Below are positions 26,421 to 36,710 of a stretch of 64,000 nt of DNA, in pieces. Under the pieces are notes generated by a model. It did not search any database. It was given only the letters and a program-made list of their open reading frames with translations, and had not been told where the DNA came from. Location: assembly GCF_900116555.1 (NCBI RefSeq), contig NZ_FPAT01000005.1, forward strand, positions 248,001 through 312,000, written 5' to 3'. Source of the stretch: Actinopolyspora lacussalsi subsp. righensis (GTDB lineage Bacteria > Actinomycetota > Actinomycetes > Mycobacteriales > Pseudonocardiaceae). Position 1 is the stretch's first letter. Every line of letters begins with the position of its first letter. A program made the position numbers and the translations under genes.

Positions 26421-27104
26421 GTGTCCGTCGAACGAGTGGCCACGGTGGAGTCGCCCCGCGGCGAGGTCGTATTGCTGCGGCGCGCTGACGGCACGCTCGA
26501 ACTACGGGTCAACGGGGTGTTCGTGATGGACACCGCCCACACCGAGAGCGAGCGCCTGCTGGCGCGAACGGCGCTGGAGTCGTTGCCCCTCTCGGGAACC
26601 GAGGAGTCCCGGCACGGAGCGCGAGTGCTGATCGGCGGACTCGGGCTCGGGTACACCCTGCACGAGGTACTGGCCGACCCGCTCGTGCGCGAGGTCACCG
26701 TCGCGGAACTGGAACCAGCGGTCATAGACTGGTACCGGAGCGGCCTGGTTCCCGAGCTGGCCGACGATCGTTCGGATGAGCGGATACACCTGTGCGCCTC
26801 GGACGTCACCGCGGTCCTGGCCGAACGCACGAGTGGTTCCCTGGAACTGATACTGCTCGATGTGGACAACGGCCCCGGTTATCTCGTGCACGACGCCAAC
26901 GAGACGGTGTACGAACAGGACTTCCTGGCCGACTGCCACAGCGGACTCGCGGTGGGCGGCGTGGTGGCGATCTGGTCCGCGGCGCACTCCGAGGAGCTGG
27001 AAACGACCATGCGGGAAGTCTTCGGCACGGTACGGCGGCACCCGATTCCGGTCACCCTGGGCTCGCTGCGCACGGAGTACCACCTCTACCTGGGGACCCG
27101 CTGA
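26421..27104 (+). CDS. Spermidine-synthase-like methyltransferase-fold protein
   Basis: A 227-residue protein with the Rossmann-type fold of the polyamine synthase family: RVLIGGLGLGYTLHEVLADPLVREVTVAELEPAVIDWYRSGL is the nucleotide-binding motif I and acidic loop, LILLDVDNGPGYLVHDANETVYEQDFL resembles the substrate gate, and GGVVAIWSAAHSEEL follows. The N-terminal part is short, and the strict spermidine-synthase DxxxxD aspartates are not all present, so the product may not be a true aminopropyltransferase. GTG 26421 is chosen (GAGAGG 10 bases upstream); GTG 26412 is an alternative. It lies opposite to its neighbours, between ftsQ and ftsZ. Confidence 0.75.
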   Translation: MSVERVATVESPRGEVVLLRRADGTLELRVNGVFVMDTAHTESERLLARTALESLPLSGTEESRHGARVLIGGLGLGYTLHEVLADPLVREVTVAELEPAVIDWYRSGLVPELADDRSDERIHLCASDVTAVLAERTSGSLELILLDVDNGPGYLVHDANETVYEQDFLADCHSGLAVGGVVAIWSAAHSEELETTMREVFGTVRRHPIPVTLGSLRTEYHLYLGTR

Positions 27105-27147
27105 AACCTCCGATACGAACGGGACGAGCCCGGCGGCCTCACCACTG

Positions 27148-27163
27148 GCGCCTCGGAAGGCGC
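27148..27163. terminator. Weak terminator between the spermidine-synthase-like gene and ftsQ
   Basis: Short hairpin GCGCCT-CGGA-AGGCGC between convergent genes. The tetraloop is the same as in the gnd/ileS terminator. Confidence 0.35.
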
Positions 27164-27269
27164 GCCGCGCGAAACGCTGCACCCGCCGGGAACGAAAGCC
27201 ACACCGGAAAATCCGGGCCAGGACCGGATACGGCGGGCTACCGAATCACCGAACGCGCCGGATCTCGGT

Positions 27270-28031
27270 TCAAGAAACGGTGGGCAGCTCCGGACTGGTC
27301 ACGTCGTATACCTCACCGGGTCGGCCGAGCAGCACGGGCAGAATCGCCGCCTTTCGTTCGGACTCACCCGTGCCGCCCCATTCGACGGCACGTCCCCGCG
27401 TCAGTGACATACGCACCCGCGGGGCTCCCGCCCCGGTCTCGACACTTACGGCTCTCACCTGGTCCAGCGTCTTTCCGTCCAGCGCGGTCACGGCGGTCAC
27501 AGCCGCCATCCGCACTCGCTTCGTCCGCTGTTCCGGGCCGAGCCGGAGCTCGGGCAGATCGCTCGGGCGCTCGGTGACCGTGGCGAAACCGACCCCCTCG
27601 TCATCGACCAGCCGGAACCCCTCCGAGGCCCCGGTGTACATCACCGGTCGCCGTTCCTCGACGCCGATGACCACCGTGGCGGGCAGTGACAACCGGACGG
27701 TGGTCGAATCGATCCGGGAGATACCGTTCACGCGCCGCAGCACCCCGGAACGGTCCACCCGAACCATCGGAGTACCGTGCTCGATCGCCGCCACCTGCCG
27801 CACCCTGGACGAGTCGAGCACCCGGGTTCCCTCGATCCGCACGGAACGCACACCCAGCACCGGCGTGAAAAAGACCACCACCACACCGATGGTCAGCAGG
27901 GCGAGCGACCCCAGCGTCACCCATCCCCGAACTCCCACACCGGAGGACTCGGTACCGGATCCACTGCCTCGCCGATCTCTCGAGGTGGCGCGACCGCGCT
28001 GACGCGTCCGTGTCGTTCCGGAATCCGCCAT
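27270..28031 (-). CDS. ftsQ: Cell division protein FtsQ
   Basis: A bitopic divisome protein that, with FtsL and FtsB, activates septal synthesis. The 253-residue protein has a basic cytoplasmic N-terminus (RTRQRGRATSRDRRGSG), one transmembrane helix (about 36-57: WVTLGSLALLTIGVVVVFFTP), a POTRA domain (VRSVRIEGTRVLDSSRVRQVAAIEHGTPMVRVD), and the FtsQ beta domain (RIDSTTVRLSLPATVVIGVEERRPVMYT). ATG 28031 is chosen; ATG 28079 (MDSERKAPPD) would add 16 residues. It is followed downstream by an antiparallel gene, not directly by ftsZ. Confidence 0.92.
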   Translation of the reverse strand: MADSGTTRTRQRGRATSRDRRGSGSGTESSGVGVRGWVTLGSLALLTIGVVVVFFTPVLGVRSVRIEGTRVLDSSRVRQVAAIEHGTPMVRVDRSGVLRRVNGISRIDSTTVRLSLPATVVIGVEERRPVMYTGASEGFRLVDDEGVGFATVTERPSDLPELRLGPEQRTKRVRMAAVTAVTALDGKTLDQVRAVSVETGAGAPRVRMSLTRGRAVEWGGTGESERKAAILPVLLGRPGEVYDVTSPELPTVS

Positions 28032-28323
28032 GACGACCCCACGATCTCCGTCCGGTGGTGCTTTTCGTTCGGAATCCATAGCAGAACTCGCTCGCGTGCT
28101 CGGGGAGCGGCCCGCACACGTCGGTCGATCGGGCGAGATGAGATGCCGGGGATCCGGTGGAACGCTGTTGAATCGGTTCTCTCGTGCTCTCGCTGGACGG
28201 AGCCTCTCGCGGGCTCCCGGCGGCAGGCTGTTCCCGTTCCGGGGGACGCACCTCCCATGAACGTGCGAACCGCCGGTCCCCGGGCCCGTTCGACCCGGGG
28301 ACCGGGTGTGCCGGTCGGCGGCC

Positions 28324-29820
28324 TCAGTTCTCCGACGGCCCCGGGTCGGCGGCACCGTCACGACTGTCGATCTCGGTCAGAATCTCCGGTCCCAGCATGG
28401 TGACGTCGCCCGCACCCATGGTCAGCACGATGTCACCGGGACGTGCCAATTCCGCCGTCAGGGGCGCTACCTCGGTGATCGAGGGCTCGTAGTGCACCCG
28501 TTCGGGGGGCAACGGCACCGCATCGGCGATCAGTCGGCCGGAAACCCCCGGCTGCGGCTGTTCACGGGCACCGTACACGTCGAGCACCACCACTTCGTCG
28601 GCCTCGGCCAGCGCCGCACCGAACTCGTCGGCGAACGCGGCGGTACGGGAGAACAGGTGCGGCTGAAAGGCGACGACGATCCTGCCGGAATCCACTTCGG
28701 TACGAGCGGCGCGCAGCTGGGCCCGGACCTCGGTGGGATGGTGCGCGTAGTCGTCGTAAACCCGCACACCGTCGGCTCTTCCCTTGAACTCGAAACGACG
28801 CCGAACCCCGCCGAACGCGGCCAGGCCGTCCAGCAACTCGCCGGTGTCGGCCCCGAGTTCGATCCCCGCCAGCAGCGCGGCGACCGCGTTCGCCGCCATG
28901 TGCTCCCCGGGGACCGACACGTACAGTTCCACGGCACCGCTTCCGTCCAGGATCAGTTCCGTCGAACCACCACCGTGCCGCGGTGCGTAGGAGACGATGC
29001 GGGCGTCGTCCGCCCCTTCCACGGCAGTGCCGTAACGGCGTACTCGCACCCCCGCGCGTTCGGCTCGGTCGGCCAGCGCGGCGGCGCCCGGATCGTCGGT
29101 TCCGGCGATGAGCACCCCGCCCGGCTCGATCCGCTCCACGAACTTCTCGAACACCTCGACGTAGGCCTCGGTGGTTCCGTGGTGGTCGAGATGGTCCGGC
29201 TCCACGTTGGTGACCACCGCCACCGAGGGGGAGAACACCAGGAAGGAACCGTCGCTCTCGTCCGCCTCCGCGACGAACAGTCCGCCCTCGCCGTGGTGCG
29301 CGTTCGCCCCGGAGTCGTTGAGATCACCGCCGATGGCGAACGACGGGTCGAGTCTGCAGTGCTGCAGCGCCACCGTGAGCATGGAGGTGGTGGAGGTCTT
29401 GCCGTGCGTCCCGGTCACACACGCCACCCGGTGATCCCGCATCAGCGCGGCCAGTGCCTCGGCACGGCCGAGCACCGGGACACCTCGGCGACGTGCCTCG
29501 GCCAGCTCCGGGTTCTCGGCCTCGATGGCCGTGGAGATCACCACGGCGCTCGGCCCCGATCCGAGTTGGTCCAGGTTCGGACCGTCGTGTCCGATCGCGA
29601 CGGCGGCCCCCTGGGTACGCAGCGCGAGCACGGTTCTCGAATCGCGGGCATCCGAGCCCGACACCTTCCTCCCCCGGGCCAGCAGGATGCGGGCGATACC
29701 ACTCATCCCCGCCCCGCCGATGCCGATCAGATGCACCCGGGACAGCAGATCGTCGGTGGTGGCGGGAGAACCCTCCGAAAGTGTCTCCCGCGACTGCCTG
29801 CCATCCTCATCGTCGTTCAC
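28324..29820 (-). CDS. murC: UDP-N-acetylmuramate--L-alanine ligase
   Basis: Adds L-Ala to UDP-MurNAc in the cytoplasm with ATP. The 498-residue protein has the N-terminal UDP-binding motif [17 protein letters not shown] (about 30-46), the ATP P-loop [13 protein letters not shown] (about 123-135), the central [10 protein letters not shown] and [11 protein letters not shown], and the C-terminal [13 protein letters not shown]. It is typical in length. The GTG start (29818-29820) overlaps the murG stop as GTGA. Confidence 0.97.
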   Translation of the reverse strand: MNDDEDGRQSRETLSEGSPATTDDLLSRVHLIGIGGAGMSGIARILLARGRKVSGSDARDSRTVLALRTQGAAVAIGHDGPNLDQLGSGPSAVVISTAIEAENPELAEARRRGVPVLGRAEALAALMRDHRVACVTGTHGKTSTTSMLTVALQHCRLDPSFAIGGDLNDSGANAHHGEGGLFVAEADESDGSFLVFSPSVAVVTNVEPDHLDHHGTTEAYVEVFEKFVERIEPGGVLIAGTDDPGAAALADRAERAGVRVRRYGTAVEGADDARIVSYAPRHGGGSTELILDGSGAVELYVSVPGEHMAANAVAALLAGIELGADTGELLDGLAAFGGVRRRFEFKGRADGVRVYDDYAHHPTEVRAQLRAARTEVDSGRIVVAFQPHLFSRTAAFADEFGAALAEADEVVVLDVYGAREQPQPGVSGRLIADAVPLPPERVHYEPSITEVAPLTAELARPGDIVLTMGAGDVTMLGPEILTEIDSRDGAADPGPSEN

Positions 29821-30986
29821 GCCCCGGCCACCTCCAGCGTGGTCTCGGCCAGCACCCGGTCCGCCTCGCGATGCCCGGTACTCAGCGTCGCGCGGTTCAT
29901 TCGTGCCAGCCCTTCGGAATCACCTGCCAACGGCAGTATCTCATCGATGACACGCTGCGGTGTCAGTTCCGCGTCGGAAATCAGTTTCGCGCCCCCCGCG
30001 GTGACCACGGGTTGCGCGTTGAGGGCCTGCTCACCGTTGCCGTGCGGTAGCGGCACGAACACGGCGGGGAGCCCCACCGCGGACACCTCGGCCACCGTCA
30101 TCGCACCCGAGCGGCACACCACCAGATCGGCCGCCGCGTACGCCAGATCCATCCGCTCCAGGTAGGGCACCGGCACGTAGGGCGGCGCTCCGGGAAGCTC
30201 CCGCACCGCCACCGTGTTCTTGGGCCCGTGTGCGTGCAGCACACCGATACCGGCCCTGCCCAACTCGTCGGAGGCCCCCGAGAACGCGGTGTTGAGTGTC
30301 TGCGCACCCTGCGAACCACCGAAGACCAGGACGGTCGGCGCGTCGGGACGCAGCCCGTAGTGCGCGCGGGCCTGGGCGCGCAGCGAGGCACGGTCCAACG
30401 TGGTTATCGACTCGCGCAGGGGTATTCCGATGGTGCGCGCACCGGGTAAGCCACTGTCCGGCACGGCCGCCAGCACTTCCCTGGCGAAGCGGGCCCCCAC
30501 CTTGTTGGACAGCCCGGCTCGCGCGTTCGCCTCGTGAACGACGATCGGAACTCGGCCACGGGCTCCCAGATAGGCGGAGAGGGAGACATAGCCGCCGAAA
30601 CCGACGACCACGTCGGCGCCCACGCGTTCCAGCACCTCGCGGGTACGACGTACCGAATCGCGGACCTTCGAGGGCATCCTGAGCAGCTCGGGACTGGCCT
30701 TGCGCGGCATCGGCACCGGTGGGACCAGTTCCAACGGGTAGCCGCGTGCGGGCACGATGTCGGTCTCCAGTCCGCGTTCCGTACCGAGAGCCACCACACT
30801 GGCGTCCGGACGCAGCCTGCGGACCGCGTCGGCCAACGCCATCGCGGGCTCGATGTGGCCTGCTGTACCACCACCCGCCACGACGACCGTGGGGCCCCGA
30901 CGTCGCGGCGAACCGGCGCCGGTCTCCCCCGCGGGAGACGGTGCTCCACCTCGACCGCTCGGGTCACCCGGTTGCTGCGTGTTCAA
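29817..30986 (-). CDS. murG: UDP-GlcNAc transferase MurG (lipid II synthesis)
   Basis: Transfers GlcNAc from UDP-GlcNAc to lipid I, giving lipid II at the inner membrane face. The 389-residue protein has the GT-B glycine loop [21 protein letters not shown] (about 33-53), [38 protein letters not shown], and the UDP-binding [27 protein letters not shown]. The first 30 residues are a Gly/Pro-rich extension. The start is a rare TTG (30984-30986) supported by AAGGAGGA 6 bases upstream. Coupled to murC. Confidence 0.96.
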   Translation of the reverse strand: MNTQQPGDPSGRGGAPSPAGETGAGSPRRRGPTVVVAGGGTAGHIEPAMALADAVRRLRPDASVVALGTERGLETDIVPARGYPLELVPPVPMPRKASPELLRMPSKVRDSVRRTREVLERVGADVVVGFGGYVSLSAYLGARGRVPIVVHEANARAGLSNKVGARFAREVLAAVPDSGLPGARTIGIPLRESITTLDRASLRAQARAHYGLRPDAPTVLVFGGSQGAQTLNTAFSGASDELGRAGIGVLHAHGPKNTVAVRELPGAPPYVPVPYLERMDLAYAAADLVVCRSGAMTVAEVSAVGLPAVFVPLPHGNGEQALNAQPVVTAGGAKLISDAELTPQRVIDEILPLAGDSEGLARMNRATLSTGHREADRVLAETTLEVAGA

Positions 30987-31163
30987 CGAAGTCCTCCTTG
31001 GTTTCTGGATCGCGCACCGCTGGGCCGGGTGGCGATTCGGGGTGATCGGTGGTGGCGGTCCGGTGACTCACGGCACCGGATCCGTTTCACGTGAGCTTGT
31101 CATGCCCCTCGAACGGCTCCCGGCGGCCGTCGGTGGGAACCGCTCGTTCCGGCGGTTTCCGGC

Positions 31164-32576
31164 TCATCGTGGGGATCCGGAACGTCGTTGTCCGCTCGGC
31201 GTCCGCCGTTTTCCGGGATTCGGCCCCTCGGAACGGTTCTTCTTACCGGACGGCTTGGCGGGCTGCGGCCTGCGCGGATTGGCCGCGCCGGCGGGACGTC
31301 GCGAGGCGGGAGGCCGATAGGGCGAGGGAGTGGGCAACCTGAGCAGCTTGCCGATCTTGCCCGGGCCGAGCGAGCGCAGCGCCGAGATGGCCTCGGGTTC
31401 GTGTCTGGCGAAGTTGGCCAGCAACCCGAAAACGACCATGGTGGTCACCACCGAGCTTCCCCCCGAGGAGATCAACGGTAGCGGCAGTCCGGTGACCGGC
31501 AGCAGTCCCACCACGTAACCGATGTTGATCGCGGCCTGCCCCACCAACCACATGGTGAGCGTGGCGGAGACCAGCTTGATCCACGGATCGGTGTTGCGAG
31601 CGGCGATCCGCATCCCCACGTAGGCGACGGTACCGAACAACAGCAGCACGGAAGCGCACCCCACGAACCCCAGTTCCTCGCCCAGCACGGCGAAGATGAA
31701 GTCGTTGTCCGCTTCGGGCAGGTACTGCCACTTGGACCACCCGCGTCCGATTCCCTCACCGAACATGCCGCCGTCGGCAAGCGCCAACAGCGCCTGGGTC
31801 GCCTGAAAACTCTTGTCGTCGTTGCCGCTTCCGGAGTCGAAGAACGAGGTAACCCGGGTTATCTGGTAGCGGAAGAGGAAGATCAGGGCAAGCATGCCGG
31901 TGACGGCACCGAGCACCAGGGCGCTGAACAGCCGCAACGGTGCACCCGCGAACCACAGCAGCGCCAGCAGCACGATGCCGAGCGTCACCGTGGAGCCGAA
32001 ATCGGGCTGCATCATCACCAGGGCGAACATCAACAGCGCCGCGGGGAGCACCGGCACCAGCAGATGGCGGTACTGGCCGAGCAGAGCCCGTTTGGTGACG
32101 AGCACGTGAGCCCCCCAGAGCGCGAGCGCGATCTTGGCGGGCTCCACCGGTTGGAACGAGACCGGCCCCAGTCGGAACCAGCTCTGCGCACCGTTGTTCT
32201 CGTAGCCCAACCTGGTCAGCACCAGGGACAGCAGCACCAGGCACACCAACAGGAACACGTGGCTGAACCGGCGCAGCATCCAGACCGGCATTCGCATGGC
32301 CACGTAACAGCAGACCGCCCCGGCGAGGCAGTGCAGCAGGTGCTTCAGGAAGACGCTGTAGGAGGACCCCTGCTGGCTGAAGGACTCCACGCTGGAGGCC
32401 GACAGCACCATCACCATTCCGAAAGCCGTCAGCAGCCCGAACGCCGCGAGTAACAGGTGGAACGAGGCCAGCGGTCTGGTCAACCAGGAAGTCAGCGCGG
32501 AACTGATCCCGCGCAGACCGTCCGCGACCCCCTGTGTGCCTCGTCCACGAGTCCCGCTCGTGTTCCGGGCTGCCAC
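31164..32576 (-). CDS. ftsW: Peptidoglycan glycosyltransferase FtsW
   Basis: A SEDS-family lipid II polymerase of the septum, working with the PBP FtsI. The 470-residue protein has about ten transmembrane helices. Motifs include SYSVFLKHLLHCLAGAVCCYVAM, NNGAQSWFRLGPVSFQPVEPAKIALALW with the SEDS catalytic region, MQPDFGSTVTLG, the NDDKSFQATQALLALADGG loop, NDFIFAVLGEELGFVG and TGLPLPLISSGGSS. A basic, Pro-rich C-terminal tail (about 410-470) is cytoplasmic. GTG 32576 is chosen; AGGGGGTGAGG lies 5 bases upstream and the murD stop is 8 bases away. Confidence 0.95.
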   Translation of the reverse strand: MAARNTSGTRGRGTQGVADGLRGISSALTSWLTRPLASFHLLLAAFGLLTAFGMVMVLSASSVESFSQQGSSYSVFLKHLLHCLAGAVCCYVAMRMPVWMLRRFSHVFLLVCLVLLSLVLTRLGYENNGAQSWFRLGPVSFQPVEPAKIALALWGAHVLVTKRALLGQYRHLLVPVLPAALLMFALVMMQPDFGSTVTLGIVLLALLWFAGAPLRLFSALVLGAVTGMLALIFLFRYQITRVTSFFDSGSGNDDKSFQATQALLALADGGMFGEGIGRGWSKWQYLPEADNDFIFAVLGEELGFVGCASVLLLFGTVAYVGMRIAARNTDPWIKLVSATLTMWLVGQAAINIGYVVGLLPVTGLPLPLISSGGSSVVTTMVVFGLLANFARHEPEAISALRSLGPGKIGKLLRLPTPSPYRPPASRRPAGAANPRRPQPAKPSGKKNRSEGPNPGKRRTPSGQRRSGSPR

Positions 32577-32583
32577 AGCTGCC

Positions 32584-34053
32584 TCACCCCCTGGGATGTT
32601 CGGCCGGTTCCGTCCCCGGTTCCGCCCGCACGGCACGTACCGCTGCCGCGAATTCCCGCCCACGATGGGCGTAGTCGGTGTACATGTCCATGGACGCCGC
32701 GGCCGGTGCCAGCACGACGGCGGTCCCCGACGTCGCGTAGTCGTTGGCCGACCGCACGGCCTCCGACATGGCGGCTTCCCGTCGCGTGGGGATACCGACC
32801 ACCGGCACGTCCGGGGCGTGTCTGCGCAGCGCCTCGGCTATCGACTCCTGATCAGTACCGATCAGCACCGCCGCACGCAACCGGTGGGCGTGCTGCCGGA
32901 CCAGCTCGTCGACCTCGGCTCCCTTCAGGAGTCCACCCGCGATCCATACCACGTCCCGATGCGCACCGAGCGCGGCCGATGCGGCGTGTGGGTTCGTCGC
33001 CTTGGAATCGTCGACGTAGACAATTCCCCCCGACCGGGCGACCACGACGGAACGATGCTCTCCGGGAGCGAACTCGCGGAGCCCTTCGGCACAGGCTGTC
33101 GCGGACACCCCGCACGACCGGGCCAGCGCGCAGGCGGCGAGTGCGTTGGCGAGATTGTGCTCACCCACCTGCCGGACATCGGCCACCGTGGCCAGCGACA
33201 CCGGTGCGGCTTCGGCCGAGAGGGAAACCCCGTCCGGGCCGAACGCGCGGTCGAGCAGTTCCTCGTCCCGCACTCCCAGCTGACCGGGTTCGGGCTCACC
33301 CAGCGTGATCCCGACCCGTCTCGCGGCGGAGTGCTCGGTGACGAGCTCGCGGGAGGCGGGGTCGTCCGCGTTGTAGACCGAAACCGAGTTCCCGCCGTAC
33401 ACCTTGCCCTTGGCAGCGCCGTAGGCGCGCAGCGAGCCGTGCCAGTCCAGGTGGTCCTCGGCGAGATTGAGGATGACCCCGGTGTCGGGTGAGAAGGTGT
33501 TCGACCAGTGCAGTTGAAAACTCGACAGTTCCACCGCCAGCACACGATGGCCCGCGCGGACGGCGTCCACGGCGGGAAGTCCCACGTTGCCGCAGGCCAC
33601 CGCGTCCATGCCCGCCGCACGCAGCACCGACTGCAGCATTCCGACGGTGGTGGTCTTACCGTTGGTCCCCGTAACGGCCAGCCAGTGGGCGGGCCGTGCG
33701 GAAGCCCGGTCGAGACGCCAGGCGAGCTCGATCTCGCTGATCACTTCGATCCCAGCGGCCTCAGCGGCCGTCAGCAGCGGTGCGTCGGGGCGCCAGCCGG
33801 GACTGGTGACCACGAGATCGGTAGCGCTCGGGGGCTCGGTGAGACCGACGACGAGTTCGGCTCCCCGCATCCGTGGTCCGGCCAGTTCGGCCAGCCGCTC
33901 CTCGGAGGCGTCCGTGACGGTGACACTCGCTCCCTCGGCCAGCAGCGCCTCGGCGGCCGATCTGCCGGAAACCCCCGCTCCGGCGACCAGGATCCGCGTC
34001 CCCACCTTGCTCATGACCTCACCAAAGATCCTCGTGACTGCCGTGTCGTTCAT
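32584..34053 (-). CDS. murD: UDP-MurNAc-L-alanine--D-glutamate ligase
   Basis: Adds D-Glu to UDP-MurNAc-L-Ala. The 489-residue product has ILVAGAGVSGRSAAEALLAEGASVTVTD (N-terminal nucleotide-binding region), WLAVTGTNGKTTTVGML (P-loop), LAVELSSFQLHWSNTFSPDTGVILNLAEDHLDWHGS, and the C-terminal FAPGEHRSVVVARSGGIVYVDDSKATNPHAA with the conserved DSKATN. Start ATG 34053 is chosen; ATG 34014 would remove 13 residues and lies 2 bases from a GGTGAGG, which is too close. Confidence 0.95.
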   Translation of the reverse strand: MNDTAVTRIFGEVMSKVGTRILVAGAGVSGRSAAEALLAEGASVTVTDASEERLAELAGPRMRGAELVVGLTEPPSATDLVVTSPGWRPDAPLLTAAEAAGIEVISEIELAWRLDRASARPAHWLAVTGTNGKTTTVGMLQSVLRAAGMDAVACGNVGLPAVDAVRAGHRVLAVELSSFQLHWSNTFSPDTGVILNLAEDHLDWHGSLRAYGAAKGKVYGGNSVSVYNADDPASRELVTEHSAARRVGITLGEPEPGQLGVRDEELLDRAFGPDGVSLSAEAAPVSLATVADVRQVGEHNLANALAACALARSCGVSATACAEGLREFAPGEHRSVVVARSGGIVYVDDSKATNPHAASAALGAHRDVVWIAGGLLKGAEVDELVRQHAHRLRAAVLIGTDQESIAEALRRHAPDVPVVGIPTRREAAMSEAVRSANDYATSGTAVVLAPAAASMDMYTDYAHRGREFAAAVRAVRAEPGTEPAEHPRG

Positions 34054-34128
34054 CGGGCCGCCGGGACGTGCCCGGAGCACGGCGGCTGCCGGCTCCGGAG
34101 GAACACGTCCCGGCGGGAACACCGGGCA

Positions 34129-35205
34129 TCAGCTCGGTACCAGTGCCAACCAGTCGGCGTAGAACAGCCCGACACCGAACAGGCAGCTGATCGCTGCCAG
34201 TATCCAGAACCGGATGATAACCGTGGTCTCCGCCCAGCCGGCGAGTTCGAAGTGGTGGTGGAACGGGGCCATCCGGAACAGTCTGCGCCGCGAGGTGCGG
34301 AAGACCACGATCTGCAGCACGACGGAGAGCGCCTCCACCACGAACAGACCGCCGATGACGATCATCAGCAGTTCCGTTCGGGTCGTCATGGAGAGACCGG
34401 CCACGAGTCCACCGATCGCGAGCGAACCGGTGTCGCCCATGAAGATCTTGGCAGGAGCGGCGTTCCACCAGAGGAAACCCACACAGGCTCCCATCGCGGC
34501 GGCGGCCACCACCGCGACGTCGAGCGGGTCACGCACCTGGTAGCAGGCCGGCCCGGGGTCGTCCAACAGCGCACAGGAGTTGCGGAACTGCCAGAACCCG
34601 ATCAGCACGTAGCTGGCCAGCACCATCGCCGCGGTACCACCCGCGAGTCCGTCCATGCCGTCGGTGAAGTTCACCGCGTTGGACCAACCGCTGATCGCGA
34701 CGTAGGCGAAGATCACGAAGCCGATGACGCCGAACGAGACCACGCTGATGTCGCGGATGAACGACAGGTGCGCGGAGGCGGGCGTGATGCCGTTCTGGTC
34801 CTTGAACTGCAGGGCCAGAATCGCGAACAGCACCGAGGCGACCATCTGCCCCACGAGCTTGGCCGTCTTGTTGAGCCCGAGGTTGCGGCGCTTGCGGATC
34901 TTGATGAAGTCGTCCAGGAAACCGACGAAGCCCAGCACGGTGGTCAGGCCGAGCACCAGCAGGGCCGTGACGCTGGGAAACGCTTCGGAGACGGTGAGGT
35001 GTGTGGCCAGATAGCCCGCCCACATGGCGACGAGGATCGCCATACCACCCATGGTCGGTGTTCCCCGCTTGGCCGAGTGGGACTTCTGCACCTCCTCACG
35101 GATCTCCTGGCCGAACCCCTGCTTGGAAAAGACCCGGATGAGGTACGGGGTGAACAGAATCGAGACGACCAGCCCGACGGCGGCCGCGATCAGAATGTGC
35201 TTCAC
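34129..35205 (-). CDS. mraY: Phospho-MurNAc-pentapeptide translocase
   Basis: Transfers phospho-MurNAc-pentapeptide to undecaprenyl phosphate, forming lipid I. The 358-residue protein has ten transmembrane helices. Conserved cytoplasmic motifs are [34 protein letters not shown] (catalytic Asp pair), [28 protein letters not shown] and [18 protein letters not shown] start at 35203-35205 overlaps the murF stop. Confidence 0.97.
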   Translation of the reverse strand: MKHILIAAAVGLVVSILFTPYLIRVFSKQGFGQEIREEVQKSHSAKRGTPTMGGMAILVAMWAGYLATHLTVSEAFPSVTALLVLGLTTVLGFVGFLDDFIKIRKRRNLGLNKTAKLVGQMVASVLFAILALQFKDQNGITPASAHLSFIRDISVVSFGVIGFVIFAYVAISGWSNAVNFTDGMDGLAGGTAAMVLASYVLIGFWQFRNSCALLDDPGPACYQVRDPLDVAVVAAAAMGACVGFLWWNAAPAKIFMGDTGSLAIGGLVAGLSMTTRTELLMIVIGGLFVVEALSVVLQIVVFRTSRRRLFRMAPFHHHFELAGWAETTVIIRFWILAAISCLFGVGLFYADWLALVPS

Positions 35206-36710
35206 GTCGTACCACCGTCCCGTCCGGTGGAGCCCTCCGCCGAACCGGGCGCCGCGGGAACCAGCTCCTCGGCGACCCGCCACAGCGCCGCGGCGTTCGA
35301 GGCCTTGACCAGCACGACGTCGTCGGGCCGCAGCTGCTCGCGCAACAATGCGAGGGCAGCGTCCACATCGGGCACCAGAACCGATTCCTCTCCCCAGGAG
35401 CCCTCCAGCGCGGCTCCCTGATGCATGGCACGTGCCTGGTCACCCACCACCACGAGGCGATCGATGTTCAGCCGCACGGCCAGGCGTCCTATCTCGTCGT
35501 GCTCCTCGGGACCGGCGTCGCCGAGTTCACCGAGCGCGCCGAGTACCGCCCATCCGCTGCCGGGACGGTCGTGCGTCATGGCCGCCAATGCTTTCAACGC
35601 GGCCCGCACGGACTCGGGATTGGCGTTGTAGGCGTCGTTGATCACGGTCACCCCGTCCGGGGTGGTGGTGACCTCCATCCGCTTTCCGGACAGCTGTTCG
35701 ATCCCGTTCAACCACTCGGCGATGTCCTCGGTCGCGGCTCCGAGCTCGAACGCCACGGCAGCCGCGGCCAGTGCGTTGCCGACGTGGTGCTCACCGTGCA
35801 GCGGCAACCGCACCCGGGCCTGGCCGTCGGGAGTGATCAGGGTGAAACGCGGCCGGGCGAGCTCGTCCACCTCGACGTCGTCGGCTCGCACCGAGGCGTG
35901 GGGGTGTTGCCCGAAACGAAGCACCCGCGCCCGGGTGCGCTCGGCCATGGCCGAAACGACCGGGTCGTCGGCGTTGAGCACCGCCACTCCGCCTTCGGCA
36001 GCGCTCGGCAGGGCCTCGACGAGCTCGCCCTTGGCCTGTGCCACCGCCTCCCTGGATCCGAACTCGCCGAGATGTGCGCTGCCGACGTTGAGCACCGCCC
36101 CGATCCGGGGCGGAGCGGACTCGCAGAGCTCCGCGATGTGCCCCATACCGCGCGCGGAGAGCTCCAGCGCCAGGTATTCGGTTCGTTCGTCGGCGCGCAG
36201 CACCGTCCACGGATGCCCCAGCTCGTTGTTGAACGAACCGGGGGGAGCCACGGTGGGCCCCATCCGCTCGAGCAGTTGCGCGATCATGTCCTTGGTCGAG
36301 GTCTTGCCGGACGAACCGGTCACTCCCACGACCGTGAGTTGGTTCGCGAGTTTGTCCACGACCAAACGGGCGAGCCGGGCCATGGCCACCAGAACCGCTG
36401 CTCCGGAGCCGTCCTCGTCGGCCGCGAGCGCCATCGCGCGGGACCGCTCCGCCGAACCGACGGCGGGCACGATCACCGCGGGAGCCGCGACCTCCCTGGC
36501 GGCCAGCACCGCGACGGCACCGTCGGAGACCGCCTGCTCCGCGAACCGGTGACCATCGACCTGCTCGCCCGGCATCGCCACGAACAGCCCACCGGGCCGA
36601 ATCTTCCTGGAATCGAATTCGACGGCCGCGGTGACGACCTCGCTGCCATCGGCGCGGTGCAGCCTGCCACCGACCGCCCCAGCTACCTCGTCGAGGCTGA
36701 GCCGGATCAC
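35202..36710 (-). CDS. murF: UDP-MurNAc-tripeptide--D-alanyl-D-alanine ligase
   Basis: Adds D-Ala-D-Ala to UDP-MurNAc-tripeptide. The 502-residue protein has the N-terminal [17 protein letters not shown] domain, P-loop [23 protein letters not shown] (about 127-145), [51 protein letters not shown], and [23 protein letters not shown] start at 36708-36710 overlaps the murE stop (GTGA). Coupled to both murE and mraY. Confidence 0.97.
   Translation of the reverse strand: MIRLSLDEVAGAVGGRLHRADGSEVVTAAVEFDSRKIRPGGLFVAMPGEQVDGHRFAEQAVSDGAVAVLAAREVAAPAVIVPAVGSAERSRAMALAADEDGSGAAVLVAMARLARLVVDKLANQLTVVGVTGSSGKTSTKDMIAQLLERMGPTVAPPGSFNNELGHPWTVLRADERTEYLALELSARGMGHIAELCESAPPRIGAVLNVGSAHLGEFGSREAVAQAKGELVEALPSAAEGGVAVLNADDPVVSAMAERTRARVLRFGQHPHASVRADDVEVDELARPRFTLITPDGQARVRLPLHGEHHVGNALAAAAVAFELGAATEDIAEWLNGIEQLSGKRMEVTTTPDGVTVINDAYNANPESVRAALKALAAMTHDRPGSGWAVLGALGELGDAGPEEHDEIGRLAVRLNIDRLVVVGDQARAMHQGAALEGSWGEESVLVPDVDAALALLREQLRPDDVVLVKASNAAALWRVAEELVPAAPGSAEGSTGRDGGTT

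Noticed and set aside
28079-28361. Longer N-terminus of FtsQ in the open frame upstream of 28031
   Set aside because: The added sequence is unlike FtsQ and overlaps the region just after murC. ATG 28031 starts a typical basic N-terminus; ATG 28079 is kept as the only alternative.
33508-35421. Long plus-strand open frame opposite murD and mraY
   Set aside because: It is an antisense shadow crossing two clearly real genes.
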